Part shown: piece after piece, positions 1-12,117 of the stretch
Layout: every line of letters starts with the position of its first letter
Numbering within the stretch: position 1 is the first letter of the stretch
From: Toxotes chatareus
Taxonomy: Eukaryota; Chordata; Actinopteri; Toxotidae
DNA: 64,000 nucleotides
NCBI GenBank assembly: GCA_016801885.1
Contig: CM028901.1
Span: forward strand, 12,333,283 to 12,397,282
Direction of reading: 5' to 3'
Program-made: the position numbers and the translations under genes
Notes under the pieces: generated by a model
The model's input: the letters and a program-made list of their open reading frames with translations, nothing else
What the model was told of the DNA's origin: nothing
Databases searched by the model: none

Positions 1-763
1 ACTCACAAGATTATCACTTTAAGATTTTAAGTTTCCGGCAGCTATAAATTAAGCACATTTTGATAAGATGTTTTGGTGGCAAATAATGAGTGACACAGGC
101 ACCTTGGCATACCTCAGGGTTTAGCCATGTGAAGTCTGTGGAACTGTTTAACAGGACGAAATAGCTTGGGAAATTTGCATGGATGGAGGGAAACGGGGCA
201 TTTCTACAAAGGCAACCAACCACTGTATCATTAGAACATGAAAGTGAGAGCCTTGTTAAAGGTTGCCGTCTGCCACATGCCCCACTAGTCCTTGTGCTCT
301 TTAATCCCCCCTGCTGGGCTAGTAAATTCCCCTTTAATTAGAATGCAAATACCACTAATAAGATTAACATACCAAGACTTGTTTTCCTATGACCAAGGCA
401 TAGAAAGGGAAGGAAATTAAATGATTCCAATAAATTGAGTGGAGGTTTACAAATGTCACGTATGAGGCAGAAGTGGACGTGTGAATGTCTCTGTATAGTC
501 ATTGTCAACAATCCTCTCTGTTGTGCTCTTATTGGAGATTAAAGTGAGAGTAACAAAGATGAAGAGCAAGGAAGCTTACTAGGAGAGAGAGAGACAATAA
601 GGGAAAACATAAAGTGAATAAGAGGGCAACAGGAAGCGAAGGGAGAAATTTGAACATCATTCATGATTAGAGGCAATAAAGCCAATAGTGGTCCGTCAGC
701 AGTAAAATATAGCCCACAGGAAGGTTATGCTCATTTTCTTCTGTGTCTGTATGTCTGCATACA

Positions 764-770
<7 letters not shown>
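1..770. other. Unique non-coding sequence, no gene seen
   Basis: No open frame reads like a known protein and no RNA gene is visible. A purine-rich stretch lies at about 541-650. The two short overlapping frames that run into the (GT)n repeat are products of that repeat. Confidence 0.6.

Positions 771-815
<45 letters not shown>
771..815. repeat. (GT)n microsatellite, about 22 units
   Basis: An uninterrupted GT dinucleotide run of about 45 bases. It is preceded by an imperfect TG-rich stretch from about 740. Likely length-polymorphic. Open frames through it encode only Cys-Val or Thr-His repeats and are not genes. Confidence 0.97.
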
Positions 816-816
<1 letters not shown>

Positions 817-2842
817 TTGGTAAGAACATTCTGACACAACGTTTAATACCACAGATGGTTTTTTCCCCCCCTCCTGAAAATAAAGGCTCATCAGGCTCCT
901 GAAGTGTGATGGGATGTCATATTAGGATGTTATGGTGTAGATGGAGGAGGCCTAGAAGAGGGCGTAAAGAGTGCTGATGGGAGGAGAGAAAGTTTTAAGT
1001 GATGCTTTAAAACCCATTACAGACTGTTTGCTTTAGGAAACATGGGTAGCACAAGCACAGTGGCGCCTGTGAAATAGGCAACAGGGTAAGCAGTGACTCA
1101 GGGCTCATGTAAGGCTCACAGAGTAACAACTGCAAACAAATTGCTGAAACAGAGTGAATGGTGCCACAAGGTTACAATCACCTTCATGAAACTTTAAGGA
1201 GGCATCAATGTTTAAAATATGAGTTTTACAGCAAGCGATTGCCCCTAAATAAATGCAAAGCTTTGTCAGCCAAATGTTGCACCAATCAAAGCTAATGTCG
1301 TCAAGTTGCCAGATTGACCCCCCCCCCAACTCTCTTGTCTGCTTGACACTTTTCCCAGATTGATGTGTATGTTGCAAGGTAATATCTTTTAATCGTGGGT
1401 TGGATATATAACCCAGCCAATCCTTTTTTTTTATTTGATATCCTTGTCATGATTGATAGATATCATCAAAATTAAAGGCTCAACTTTGAGGTCAGGAAGA
1501 GTGATTTGCTGTCAGCGCTTCTTTAATAGTGAAAGGAGAGCCAGCGAGTCGTTTCTCTTTGGGGACAGTGAGAGAAAGAAGATGATGATGAGGAGGAGGA
1601 GGAGGGGAAACAGAGGGAGGGATGGTGTTGGATGAGAAAGGAGAGCGTCTTCTGAGGTTATTAGGTTTTAATCAATATGGTATATGGCCAGAAGATGATT
1701 GGAAAACAAACCTAATCTGGGAAGCAATACGTCTCTCATTCATCTCCCAGACTGTCTCTCTGGTGGATCTGCCTGGTTCCTATTGCCACCTTTTTCCATC
1801 GCACACACATCACAGTGAACGTCTGTTCCTGTTCATAACAACCACCTTAAACAAAGCAAACAAGGGAATTTGACATCAGAGAACCTTGCAGTTGGCATTA
1901 ACTTGTGGCTTGGGTAGAAAAAAAAACCCAAAACAAACATCTACATAAAATGCTTAAAATCCCTGAGCAGTTCTGACTGGGCAGGGGTCCTGGTAGGAGA
2001 CCTTTAGGGCCAGATTTACTGAGGCTTTTGCACTGGTCGTTTCACAGACACATCAAACAGGGGCACCAAAGTAGAGTCACAGTTTATGTCATTTAAGCAC
2101 TTGCAAATAACTGGTGGAGACACTTTAACAGAAATTAATTATAGATTCCACTGGAGTATGCATTTATGCCATTTTTACTGGAGGGTATACTTCGTCTGCT
2201 TTCCTGTTTGCAAAATTTACAGGCAAGATAGTGGCAGGACACCATGGCTTGCAGAGTATGTGACTTGGTGTAATTTCTGATGTTTATGAATGATGTCATC
2301 CACGAGTCAACAAATGTCCATGTCCATGAGTCATCAAATGATTTAAGATTGTTCATTACTTAGTTGCACTAGCTGTAGAAATAACAGCAGGCTTCAGAAG
2401 TGTGAAACATCCTTGTGCATTAGATAATAATAAGCACATCAGCAAAAACAAAAAACAAAAAAGCAAAATGATGAATTCTATTGTATTCATAAAAATACAA
2501 TATATTAGACCTTATCAGGGATAGAATGATAAAGTCCTGGATTTATTTCCATTGTTGTCCTGCTGTTTACACAGTCCATTAATCTTTATCAAAACAGAAA
2601 AAAACAAGAACTGGAGAATTAGAGGGTAATCATATGAACAAACAACTGATATGAGCTCTTCAGAGAGCAGACAAGGTAAAATAACATCATAGACACCTGG
2701 TTGTGTGTTAAGATGCAACTATCAGTGATTTGATGTTAAGACATTAAGTTAATGAATTTGATCTACTGGTTGAAACTCGATCACCATCTATATCAACATT
2801 TGTTCTGGGTAGTATTGGAAAGAATAAGATGTTGAATATAAG
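816..2842. other. Non-coding stretch, nothing recognised
   Basis: No exon, RNA gene or recognised transposon. A purine-rich low-complexity patch with GAT and GAG triplets sits at about 1575-1622, which explains the short Arg/Met-rich frame there. Confidence 0.55.
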
Positions 2843-2949
2843 GTGAAGTTCGTTGGCATTACAGATGGTGATAAGGACTTCCACACTGAGAGGAACCGGG
2901 TGAGGAGCTCTGCTGAAAAGTATACCCCCTGGGTAAATCCCTTTGGATA

Positions 2950-3095
2950 TGCAGTGGGCTTGATGAGCTGGGAGACACCCCAGGGCAGATTCAGGACACT
3001 CTGGACGGACTACATCGCCCATCTGGTCAAGGAGCACTTGGGGTTCCCTAAGCAGAAGTTCGAGGTAATTGCTTGGGAAAATGATGTCTGATCTG
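2950..3095 (+). mobile_element. RTE/Rex3-type LINE tail, degraded fragment
   Basis: Conceptual translation gives a run resembling the C-terminal end of fish RTE/Rex3 retrotransposon proteins, where a Gly-Arg-Pro-Arg-Thr motif is followed by a Trp-x-Asp-Tyr segment, a Trp/Lys-Glu-x-Leu-Gly-Phe/Ile-Pro segment and a closing Glu-x-Asp/Glu-Val. Here the pieces read RFRTLWTDYIAHL, then KEHLGFPKQKFEVIAWENDV, and a stop follows. LINE copies are usually 5'-truncated, so keeping only the 3' end is expected. The open frame continues upstream to about 2843 but I cannot match that part. The assignment rests on motif memory, not alignment; it is a dead copy. Confidence 0.6.
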
Positions 3096-6000
3096 CTTTG
3101 CTCACCTTTTGCAACTGTGGCCCTTAATGAATATTCAGAATGGCTAATCAAGTGGAAGCACAAATCGCTAACTACAGCTTGCACAATCTATAATTATATC
3201 TTCAAACTGATCATTTTGACACTCATACACACACACACACTTGTTGCTAATTACCAATAACAAGCAATTTTGTAAAGCTGTGTTAGCATACGGTACTTGC
3301 ACACAATTTTAACACTGGTGTCTGAAACTGTGTGGGGAAACTTTATTTATGTGATATGGAGTTGAGCTGCTACAGTTATTATAGAGATTTGACACCATGG
3401 AATGATTGGGTTTTCTTTTGTAAATGTTCTCTGAAAATATACATGACACCAGGTTCAAATGATACCATCAGGTTGGTTCTCAGATCTATTGCACAGTCAG
3501 ACAAACACAAACACGCAGAGCCACTCATGCATAAACACAGCGGGCCCTGCTACATGTACATTAAATCAGTTTTGCTCCTGTCATATTTTCATCAGCAAGC
3601 CTACAGATCACACAAGATGCATTTCTACACAGCATGAAATGGTATCATGTTGTACATGACATTGTGGGGGATTTGTTGAATGCATAATGCACAGTCAACT
3701 GCAAGAAATCTGGAGTCTGGTGTGTGCGTAAGTATGTGTGTTTTAACATTTATTTTTCCCAGTCAGTTGGGCTAAACACACAAGCTCTTTGCTATCAACA
3801 CTCATGTATCCACTCATACCCATTTGCACCTGGCTGGTACAATACTAACACTCACAGTGGAGCAGTTGGGGGGTACAGTAGGGAAGGGGGAGTGTTCAAT
3901 AACTTTAACCCTGCTATTTTTCTCCTGCACACCAGTGTGTTACATCAGCCTGTTATTGTGCACAGATGCGGATGTGACAGTGCCCTTTTCCTTGCAAACT
4001 GCCACCACATCACCCCTTGGTCTTTCCACATCCTAACAGAGCCCAAGAGAGGGGTGCTGCAACAGAGCATGACTAAATATTTCAGCAGAGCAGATGGCCC
4101 GGACTTTGTCAGTACTCATGGCAAAATGGAAGAATATCGAGACACTTGGCTCGAAGCTCCCAGCAAGTTTATTGCAACATTTTGACCAACTAGGTAGATA
4201 TTAGCTATAGATATTTTAAGCCCATTCAACATTCAATCTACTGAGATGGCAGCCAGACCTCTTACAGGGGAACAATTTAGATGATGGAGGCAGCAAGTAG
4301 TTTTGAATTGAAATCTTCGAGATTGTTAGTACTAATGCTCGATACAATGGGTCTGTGATTTCATACAGAAGCAGACGAAAGCAGGCTTCTCAATTTTAAC
4401 CATTTCAGCCGTCAGTTTTGCAGTTTAAATTGACAAGTGTAGGAGATTACCGGCTGCAGGTAGCTACCTAAATCAGCAAACCTTACAGTGTAGCTCCATG
4501 CGTCAGTTAAAATGGCCATCTCTGGCTCAATTTCTGAAGTTTGCAGCTAATTTGTTTTAAAATCAAGAAATTCAAATATACAACAGATAGCTGTCAACTG
4601 CTAAAAGACTAGGACTAAATCTATATGCTTTAGGCAAAACGTCAGTATCCTGAACTTGTGATCCATAGGTTAGACATATGTTTTATTGCGGGTGTTCTTA
4701 AACTGTTTTCATTTCTAATGTTGAAGAAATGCTTTTAGGATAAAGACTAATCTGTGTGGCAGATCATTCGCTAACATGAACTTACAGTCATATAGCATCC
4801 AGGACCAGCCTCCACTGGTGAAATGCTACACAGTGATATCATGAACTTATCCTGTCACCTCTGCAAAATAATGCAGTTTGAAATGCTACTCAACCTTGGA
4901 GGTAATGCAAGGTTACTAGCCAAACATGCTGACACCTGTATCATGTTTTAGAGCAAATAATAACACTAGCTCTGACATGAAAACTTACTATTGCTAAGCT
5001 GTGACTGGAAGAACACTATCCCAAGGAGGTGTTTGGTGAATGGCCAGGAGCTTGATCTACTTAGACTGAATTTCCTCCAACCCATGCACCAGACCATGGT
5101 GAGTGATAAGACCACTGAGACCACAAAGGACTGACCTTGCAGTACTGGGTAATCAGTCTGTGCGTAACATGAGACAGAAAATTACTTTGCAATTAGTCAA
5201 AAAATAGAAAATGTTATACAGACATTTTCAACACTAAGGGGTGAAAAAAAGTAGTATTTAAATATTGTTCCATTTTTCTGTAATGTTTGCCTCTTTCTCC
5301 ACATGATTCTGATCTGGATGGGGGGTACACACATCTACTAGCATTTTGCAGCACTTTGTCTATGCCTTCTTGATGGCCTCTCCATTTAACCAAAAAATGA
5401 AATATTCATTACACAAACACATGACCTCTTTTACTCATCTCAAAGCCCTGGATAATGAGTATGTGGAGAGAGAATGAGTACATTATAGAGCTAGAGCAGT
5501 GATTTTGGGTGAGGTTGAAAGCTTTTTTAAGTTCTCCTCAATCTTTAAGGAAGTAAACAATAGAATACAAAAATGATTGTACCTAGTTGTGGTTGAGATG
5601 GCACCAAATTGTTTAATGGTGTCCTAATGCTCTACTCTTTAGAGGCGCTAACGCAAAAATACCAGAGAAGGATGTTCAGCTACTCTAAAGCTACATCTGT
5701 GAATCCTACATCTCATTCTATGCATCCTTAAATAACTAGAAAGATAACTCATTGATCAGATTAATTAAAGAGATGGTGTTGGTGTGCAACCCTGTGATAA
5801 TGCAAATATGCAAAGATTGGCTTTACTCCCTTATATCCATAGTAAAATTATATTTGAAATGTCCTCAGTGGCAAATGAAGGCTTTTCATGGGTACTGTAA
5901 GTATCACACAGTGTCTGTTAAACTGCAGCAATGCTTTCTGTATTTCCTTCTGAGGCACAGGCACACAAACACACACATTCACGAGTGGACACCCCAAGTG

Positions 6001-6500
6001 ATGGAGCTTTCTGTATTTGGAGGAGGCCCAACTCATTAGGGTGATTGTCTGAGAAGCGCCTTTGACCGCAGATCATGAAGTGCATAATTGGCCCTGGATT
6101 TGCAGTGAAGAGGGAGAATATATATGTGTGTGTTTGCGCGTCTGCTTCTTTGTGTGTCTGTCAGAGTGAGGATTGAGTTGTAAGTAAATGTAATTTTTCT
6201 GCCATAATGCAAAATTATACTGGGTCAGTGATCTTTAATCTGTATTTCAAGTCTGAGAAGTTTCATACCAACGTTGTCAACATTTGAACTAGTGGGGAAT
6301 ATATTATTTAGTATCATTTTGAGTAAGATACTTATTGAATACCAAATTCCATCTGAAGGAGGATGGCATTTTAATGACATACCGTAAAATGCTGCATTGG
6401 CTTTATTGGACAAAATGACTGATGATTCTGTGCATTATGGGACAAAAGAAAACTTGGAGCAAATTGTTAACACTTTTGTGTATGATGCCAAAATTCATAA
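3096..6500. other. Non-coding stretch, nothing recognised
   Basis: Unique AT-rich sequence without recognised coding exons, RNA genes or mobile elements. A short (CA) run occurs at about 3228-3240. The 153-codon frame at 3724-4185 has no recognisable domain and looks like chance. Confidence 0.5.
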
Positions 6501-9341
6501 TGCATTTTCCTCATTGGCGGAGATAGATGTATAATGCATTAGCATTAGGCAGGGGGTCAATGAATCATAAATAAGACTTTGAAGATCAGCATCAGCAAGA
6601 GGGATCTGTCTGTTTGCCACCATCTCTTTCCATCTCTCTTCCCCTTAGTCAAAAAAAAAAAAAAAGCACACAAAAACATCTCTATCTTCTTCACGACTGT
6701 CTAAGTGGCAGGATACAATGGGTTACAGGCAAAAAGAGATGTAAGCACAGGAAAAATAGAGAGACAGAAAGAGAGATGGTGAGCAGGAGTTAATAAAACT
6801 GCATTAACACCACCGTAATGCTGCTTTACACCCGAGTAGGCACCTCTGTACCTTGATACATTTATGTTCTAATTATCTGCATCACTGAGGTTGATTGATT
6901 GGCATAATATGATACGCATGGCACCAATTTAGCAAAGAAACCAATCTGTGACAGCTTTTGTTGGCACTTGCATCCTCCTTCACAATGTTAGAACCTGTGT
7001 TTATGTCTCACGCTCAAAGTCAGCTCGACTCGAGCCAACTTGTGCTGTTTACGAGTGCTGATGACTGAACATCATCAATCACATAAATATCTTGGAAGCA
7101 CTTGTTCTTTTTTAAGGATGAACAGTGATAAGATTTGTAACAGTAATTAATGGCAATGAGACTATTTATTAGAGGAGAAAGGACTTTAGTGGTGTTCACT
7201 GGTGTATGAAGCGATCTTTCATGCACTGCGTTCATTGTGGGGTTGACAAACAACAGGTGACAGGAATCAAATGGCAGGTGTTTGTAATTAAATGGGAGCA
7301 TGCCAGTTGGAAATTGTGTTTCCATCCTGGCACGAAAATTGTCTTTGGAAATTTCAGGAATGCTCTTTCAGCATAGCTGTCAAGGGCAGTATTATAAATA
7401 GTGCATAGTAAGGCAAGTCAAGACAGATTTAACAAAAACAATTACTATGTATTGTACTATATAAATGTGATGGGAGATACATGGTGATTTCTCCAAGAAA
7501 ACCAAGCTCCAAAAGGAGAAGACTGAGACTTTACATTTGTCTGACCTAAGTTTAACTTAAATTTATTCTAAACCTGGGGCAAACTAATGGGTATATTTAA
7601 TGACATCCATCTAAATGGATGTAGAGTCAAACTATGGTTTGCAGGAAAATATGCATTTTGCATTTCCACCCCATCCCTTCGCCCTCTACAAACTCTCTCC
7701 GGAAACTCATCACACTGCAGCACATTACAGGAAGGTTGCATCCAGCATACTGCAAGCCTAAACAGCAACTCATTAGCATTAGATGTACCATATACCTGGG
7801 TTCATGCCAAAGTGACCTTGGCCAGAAGGAATTATGGGAAGTATGTTTAAATTCATGGAAATGAACACATAACAGAGCATGCACACACATCTACATGCCT
7901 GGAAACACACTGCGCTATAGTGAAGTAGCAGCTCTATTTGACCGAGCACCAGTCACCTGTAGAGAATGAACCACTTTGCAGACGATCGACGCCGCCATAA
8001 AACACAACGAGCACATGTACTATAACGCCCAGCCTTTACTGTGATCGCATCAGGAACAGAGCATTGAGGACAACAATGTGAAGGGCAAACAGGTCACAGA
8101 TTACCTGTAGTGACCAATGAAATGTGTTACACCAACGGAGGCCTATGTGTTTTCTCCACTGGACACAGTAGCATTGGAGACTTCAACGCCCTGCTCAGCC
8201 AAGATTGACGACAAACATGAAAATATATTTGCAGTGATTTTGTAGGCAGTAAAAATGCTTAGTGAAAATAAAGCAAAACGCTTGTACAGCAGTTCTACAG
8301 CTGCTGGATAGAGAGACATTGAATGGAGTGGACATGTGGTCATGCATGGAGGAGGGCCAATCTTAAGAGACCTTGCCACTGGAGAGTAAATCATTTAACC
8401 GGTGCAGGCACACATACTAAAACATGTTTAGGGCGAAGGGTAAAGAAAGAGAATGGGAGTCTGAGAGGGCTGGAAGGAAGATGAGCTTAAAAAAGGAGTT
8501 TCAAATGCATGATGAGAGAGAAAATTGGAGCAAAAACATCTAAAATCATCATTGTAGGAAAAACCTGTTAAAAAACAGATCCTTCCATGCATACTTTAAA
8601 ATATGACCCCATGCAGACACTGCAGTACTTGCACACTCAAAACTGTTCAAGTCGTTGCTGTGGGTTGGCCCTAAGATGATAAATTGGATTACTGAATTAC
8701 AGTTTCACCTACTGAAACATAAATGTATCTTTTTTGCACAAATCAAAACTAATGGAAAAGTGGAGCGAGTAAAACTGACAACAAGTATATCAAAGAACTT
8801 CATCCAAAGAATGGACTTCAAAGACTGACAATAATAAGGTAGCTCACCAAAAAGCTTCACAATGTGAGTTGTATTATTGTTCCTTTACCACTTCTGGATT
8901 TAGTTTTATACTTAAAAGACCAATTGATGTTTTGGGCAGTGGAGGCATTCAGCTTCCTACAGTTTTGGTAAAAAAAAAAAAAAAAAAGCTCTAAAACCAA
9001 GAAAATCGTTGTGAGCATTTCTGTCCTGTTGTTACTGTTTTGATATTTTGTGTCCAAAAATCCCCACATGAATAGAGTCCCCCTGATGAATCTGTATCAA
9101 TCTCCCACTCTGCTCTAATTTCATGCAGGGCATGGCTGAGATGCAAACAGATGTGCCAGTTCAATGCTGCACCCCAGATTTCTGTTGCTGTGTAATTGCA
9201 GATGGTGTAGTCAGAGTAATTTGACACTAGCAGCACATAAGTGCATCTTGTGGTAAACACGTTAGACCCCAGTCAGATGACACATGTTCATCTTCAAGCC
9301 CACACCAGTTTTCTTACTTGTTGAGTGACTGCTGTGTGAGT
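6501..9341. other. Non-coding stretch, weak candidate regulatory patches
   Basis: No gene seen. Around 6860-6905 the sequence has ATTA and TGATTGATTG cores of the kind bound by homeodomain and PBX-type factors, in otherwise non-repetitive DNA; that is suggestive only. Short A or T runs occur at 6651-6665 and 8970-8987. The opposing frames at 7568-7890 have no recognisable domain. Confidence 0.4.
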
Positions 9342-9701
9342 TCACAACCTGACCTGATTAGACCTAAAATGGAGTGCACAGAGGGAAATTTACAAGTGTT
9401 TTTTTTTTTTTCAAAAGAAAGAAATACATATAATCATGCATGCACAGATGCAGTGTAAATGTATTGTGAGACATTTTCATACAACACAGACATGCAGATG
9501 GTGGACACAATCCCACCATCCCACCATCTCACAACCTGACCTGATTAGACCTAAAATGGAGTGCACAGAGGGAAATTTACAAGTGTTTTTTTTTTTTCAA
9601 AAGAAAGAAATACATATAATCATGCATGCACAGATGCAGTGTAAATGTATTGTGAGACATTTTCATACAACACAGACATGCAGATGGTGGACACAATCCC
9701 A
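9342..9701. repeat. Near-perfect tandem duplication, two units of about 174 bp
   Basis: Unit 1 is 9342-9515 and unit 2 is 9529-9701, separated by 13 bases of CCATC-type repeat. Read base by base, the units are identical except for the T-run (13 T in the first, 12 in the second). Each unit begins TCACAACCTGACC and ends ACACAATCCCA. Such identity means a very recent duplication or an assembly artefact. The open frame at 9436-9711 simply reads through both units and repeats itself. Confidence 0.97.
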
Positions 9702-10189
9702 TTTAACATGACAAAAGAGTTTTGTTAGGAAGACGAGTTTTCAGTCATGGTAGCTGCTCTCTGAGGCTGTGGTATGAGCAAAATATATGTTAACATAAAA
9801 CATACAATATAACACCTTACCCGTTAAATTTGGACTCACTTACATTGAACAACAGTCTAAGTAATAAGTGACAAATCGGATGTATTGGAACATAAAACAT
9901 GTAATTTGGACTTGCATTTTGAAGTGAATATTTACATAATTACATTAACTCTCATATTACATGAATGTAGCAGTAGCATGTTAGCACATCTAATTAGCAT
10001 TAAATGCAGTACAAGGCTAATGGGAATGTCATTGGGTTTCCGGCAAACATAAGTTTGACCTCATAGTGTTGTTTGAGGAAATGTCATCAGGTGACCACAG
10101 TCATTAGAGGACATCATCTAGAACAATAATTGTAAAAATGTGGTGACAATCCATCAAGTTGATGTGATGATACTATTCTGGATACATGA
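9702..10189. other. Non-coding stretch, nothing recognised
   Basis: Unique AT-rich sequence between the tandem duplication and a LINE remnant. No gene or repeat recognised. Confidence 0.5.
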
Positions 10190-10880
10190 AAACATCCTCA
10201 CTCGTGGACCAAGCTCCTGCAATCCTATCATCAGCCTTGCTGCAGACCCTTGAAGTTCATCCAGAATGATGCAGTACAGCTTATCTTCGCCTTCTTCAAA
10301 TTCTCCCACTTTACCACCTTTCAGTCTGCCCTCCAGTGGCTCCCAGTGGGTGCTCCAAGTCATTTCAAAACCCTGGCGTTAGCCCATGAAACAACCAATG
10401 ATACAGGAACTCAACATTACCAGATCAAGAATCAGACCAGCACTCCAACTCAGATCCTGCACTCACACACTCCGGCTACCATCCATCGCTCTGCTTGTTC
10501 CCATCTTCTCACCCTCTCATCCTTTCAGTTGTGGGGTGATTTTCTGACCCTAGAAACACAGAATCCTTCCTCCTTTTTTAGTGCAGGCCAGACACTTATC
10601 TATTATGCTTCGACTGTATATTGGTCTCCAACATCCTGTCCTCCACACAAAACTGACCCCTGACCTAAACCACGGTTTGTGTAAGGTTCAGCTCTCAGCC
10701 AACCATGACACACACTCAAATACACTAGCCAAACATTTATTACTATGCAACTTTTTTTTAAAAATGTTTTTCAATTCATGTTATTTCACTTTTTGTAGCC
10801 CGCTGAAATATTTGTTTTCCCTGCTGATACTTGAAGAAAATTTATGTATTGCACTCACTGAACGATGCCATTTTTAAGAA
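10190..10880 (+). mobile_element. L2/Rex1-like LINE 3' fragment, degraded
   Basis: The forward frame from about 10250 reads like the region just after the reverse transcriptase domain in fish L2/CR1-type LINEs: an Ile-Gln-Asn-x-Ala segment, then FKFSHFTTFQSALQWLPVG, then Phe-Lys-Thr-Leu. In these elements the corresponding consensus is roughly 'QNAAARLhF..pKfSHtTPL..LHWLPV..RI.FKtL'. Further on, HTPATIHRSACSHLL fits the 'YtPaRpLRS' segment. Downstream to about 10870 is probably the 3' UTR. Boundaries are approximate. The family is named from motif memory; the copy is truncated and non-functional. Confidence 0.62.
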
Positions 10881-11041
10881 ACATGAGGCAATAACAATTC
10901 CAATGAGACCAAATTGTCAACCAGTGAGCAATGAGAGCAAAATCATCAATAGTCCAAGAGCTGTGATCCAACATCAATCTAAACCTAAATGACAGGGCTA
11001 GATGGAGTCATCATATCTGTGGCACAGTCAACACCAAATGA

Positions 11042-12117
11042 ACACTCACTGAGCACTTTATTAGGAACACCTGTACACCTATTTATATATGCACATATCC
11101 AATCAGCTAATCATGAAGCAGCAGACTGGTGCATTCAATCATGCAGAAACAGGCCAGGAGCTTCAGTTAATGTTCACATCAAACATCAGAGTGGGGAAAA
11201 ATGTGATCTCGATGGCTTTGACTGTGGCATGATTGTTGGTGCCAGATGGGCTGGTTTGAGTATTTCTGAAACTGCTGATCTCCTAGGATTTTCACACACA
11301 GATTCTGTAGAGTTTACTCAGATCAGTGTAAAAAAGAAAAAAAAAAACATACAGTTAGCAGCTGTTCTGCAGCCTTGTTGATGAGAGAGGTCAGGGGAGA
11401 GTGGCCAGATTGGTTGAAGTTGTCAAAACATAGTCACGGTAACTCAGGTAACCACAATTTACAACTATGGTGAGTCTTTCAAAATGCGGATGGACTACAA
11501 CAGCAGAAGACCATGTCATGTTCCACTCCTGTCAGCCAAGAACAGAAATCTGAGGCTGCAGTGGCCAGACTCACCAAGACTGGACAGCTGAAGACTAGAA
11601 AAATGTAGCCTGGCCTGATGAATCTGGATTTCTGTTGAGGCTGCAGATGGTAGGGTCAGAATTCAGTGTCAACAGAATGAGTCTTGTATCAACAGTCCAT
11701 GCTGGTGGTAGTGGTAGGGAATGTTTTCTTGGCCCACTTTTGGGGCCCCTTAGTACCAATCAATCACAGTTTGAATGCCACGGCCTATCTGAGCATTGAT
11801 GTCTCATACTGGTTTCATGAACATGACAATGAGTCCAGTGAACTTCGCTCGCCTCCCCAGTCACCAGATCTGAATCCAGTAAAACACCCTTGGGATGTGG
11901 TAGAACAGGAGATTAGCAATGTGAATGTGCAGCTGACAGATCTGCAGAAATGATTTGATGCAGTCATGTAAACATGGACCAGAACCAACAGGGACTATTT
12001 CCAACTTCTTGTGGAACCCATGGCATGAAGAACTGAGGCTGTTCTGATCTGAGGCTGAGCAAAGGGAGGAACTACCCAACATTAGTATGGTTTTCCTAAT
12101 AAGTGCTCATTGAGTGT
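11042..12117 (+). mobile_element. Tc1/mariner-superfamily element, full span, inactive
   Basis: The left end reads ACACTCACTGAGCACTTTAT and the right end, reverse-complemented, reads ACACTCAATGAGCACTTATT, so the element has terminal inverted repeats. A TA dinucleotide follows the right end, fitting the TA target of this superfamily. Length is about 1.08 kb, shorter than a complete element because of an internal deletion. A second copy of the same family lies inverted at 63067-64000. The interior encodes a broken Tc1-type transposase. Confidence 0.93.
11180..12065 (+). pseudogene. Tc1-type transposase pseudogene
   Basis: Fragments in several frames match the Tc1 transposase order. An N-terminal DNA-binding helix-turn-helix part reads VGARWAGLSISETADLLGF. 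The first catalytic Asp sits in a Trp-Pro-Asp-Glu-Ser context near 11610. A C-terminal block reads SPDLNPVKHPWDVVEQE. Several stops and frameshifts break the frame, for example after the Lys-rich run at about 11325-11380. The stretch that should carry the second catalytic Asp is missing: compared with the other copy about 92 bases are absent near 11800. The catalytic Glu expected in 'NPxE' is Lys. The protein cannot be active. Confidence 0.9.

Noticed and set aside
3724..4185. Forward open frame of 153 codons
   Set aside because: No domain, no splice signals that would make an exon, and overlapping frames of similar length; best read as chance.
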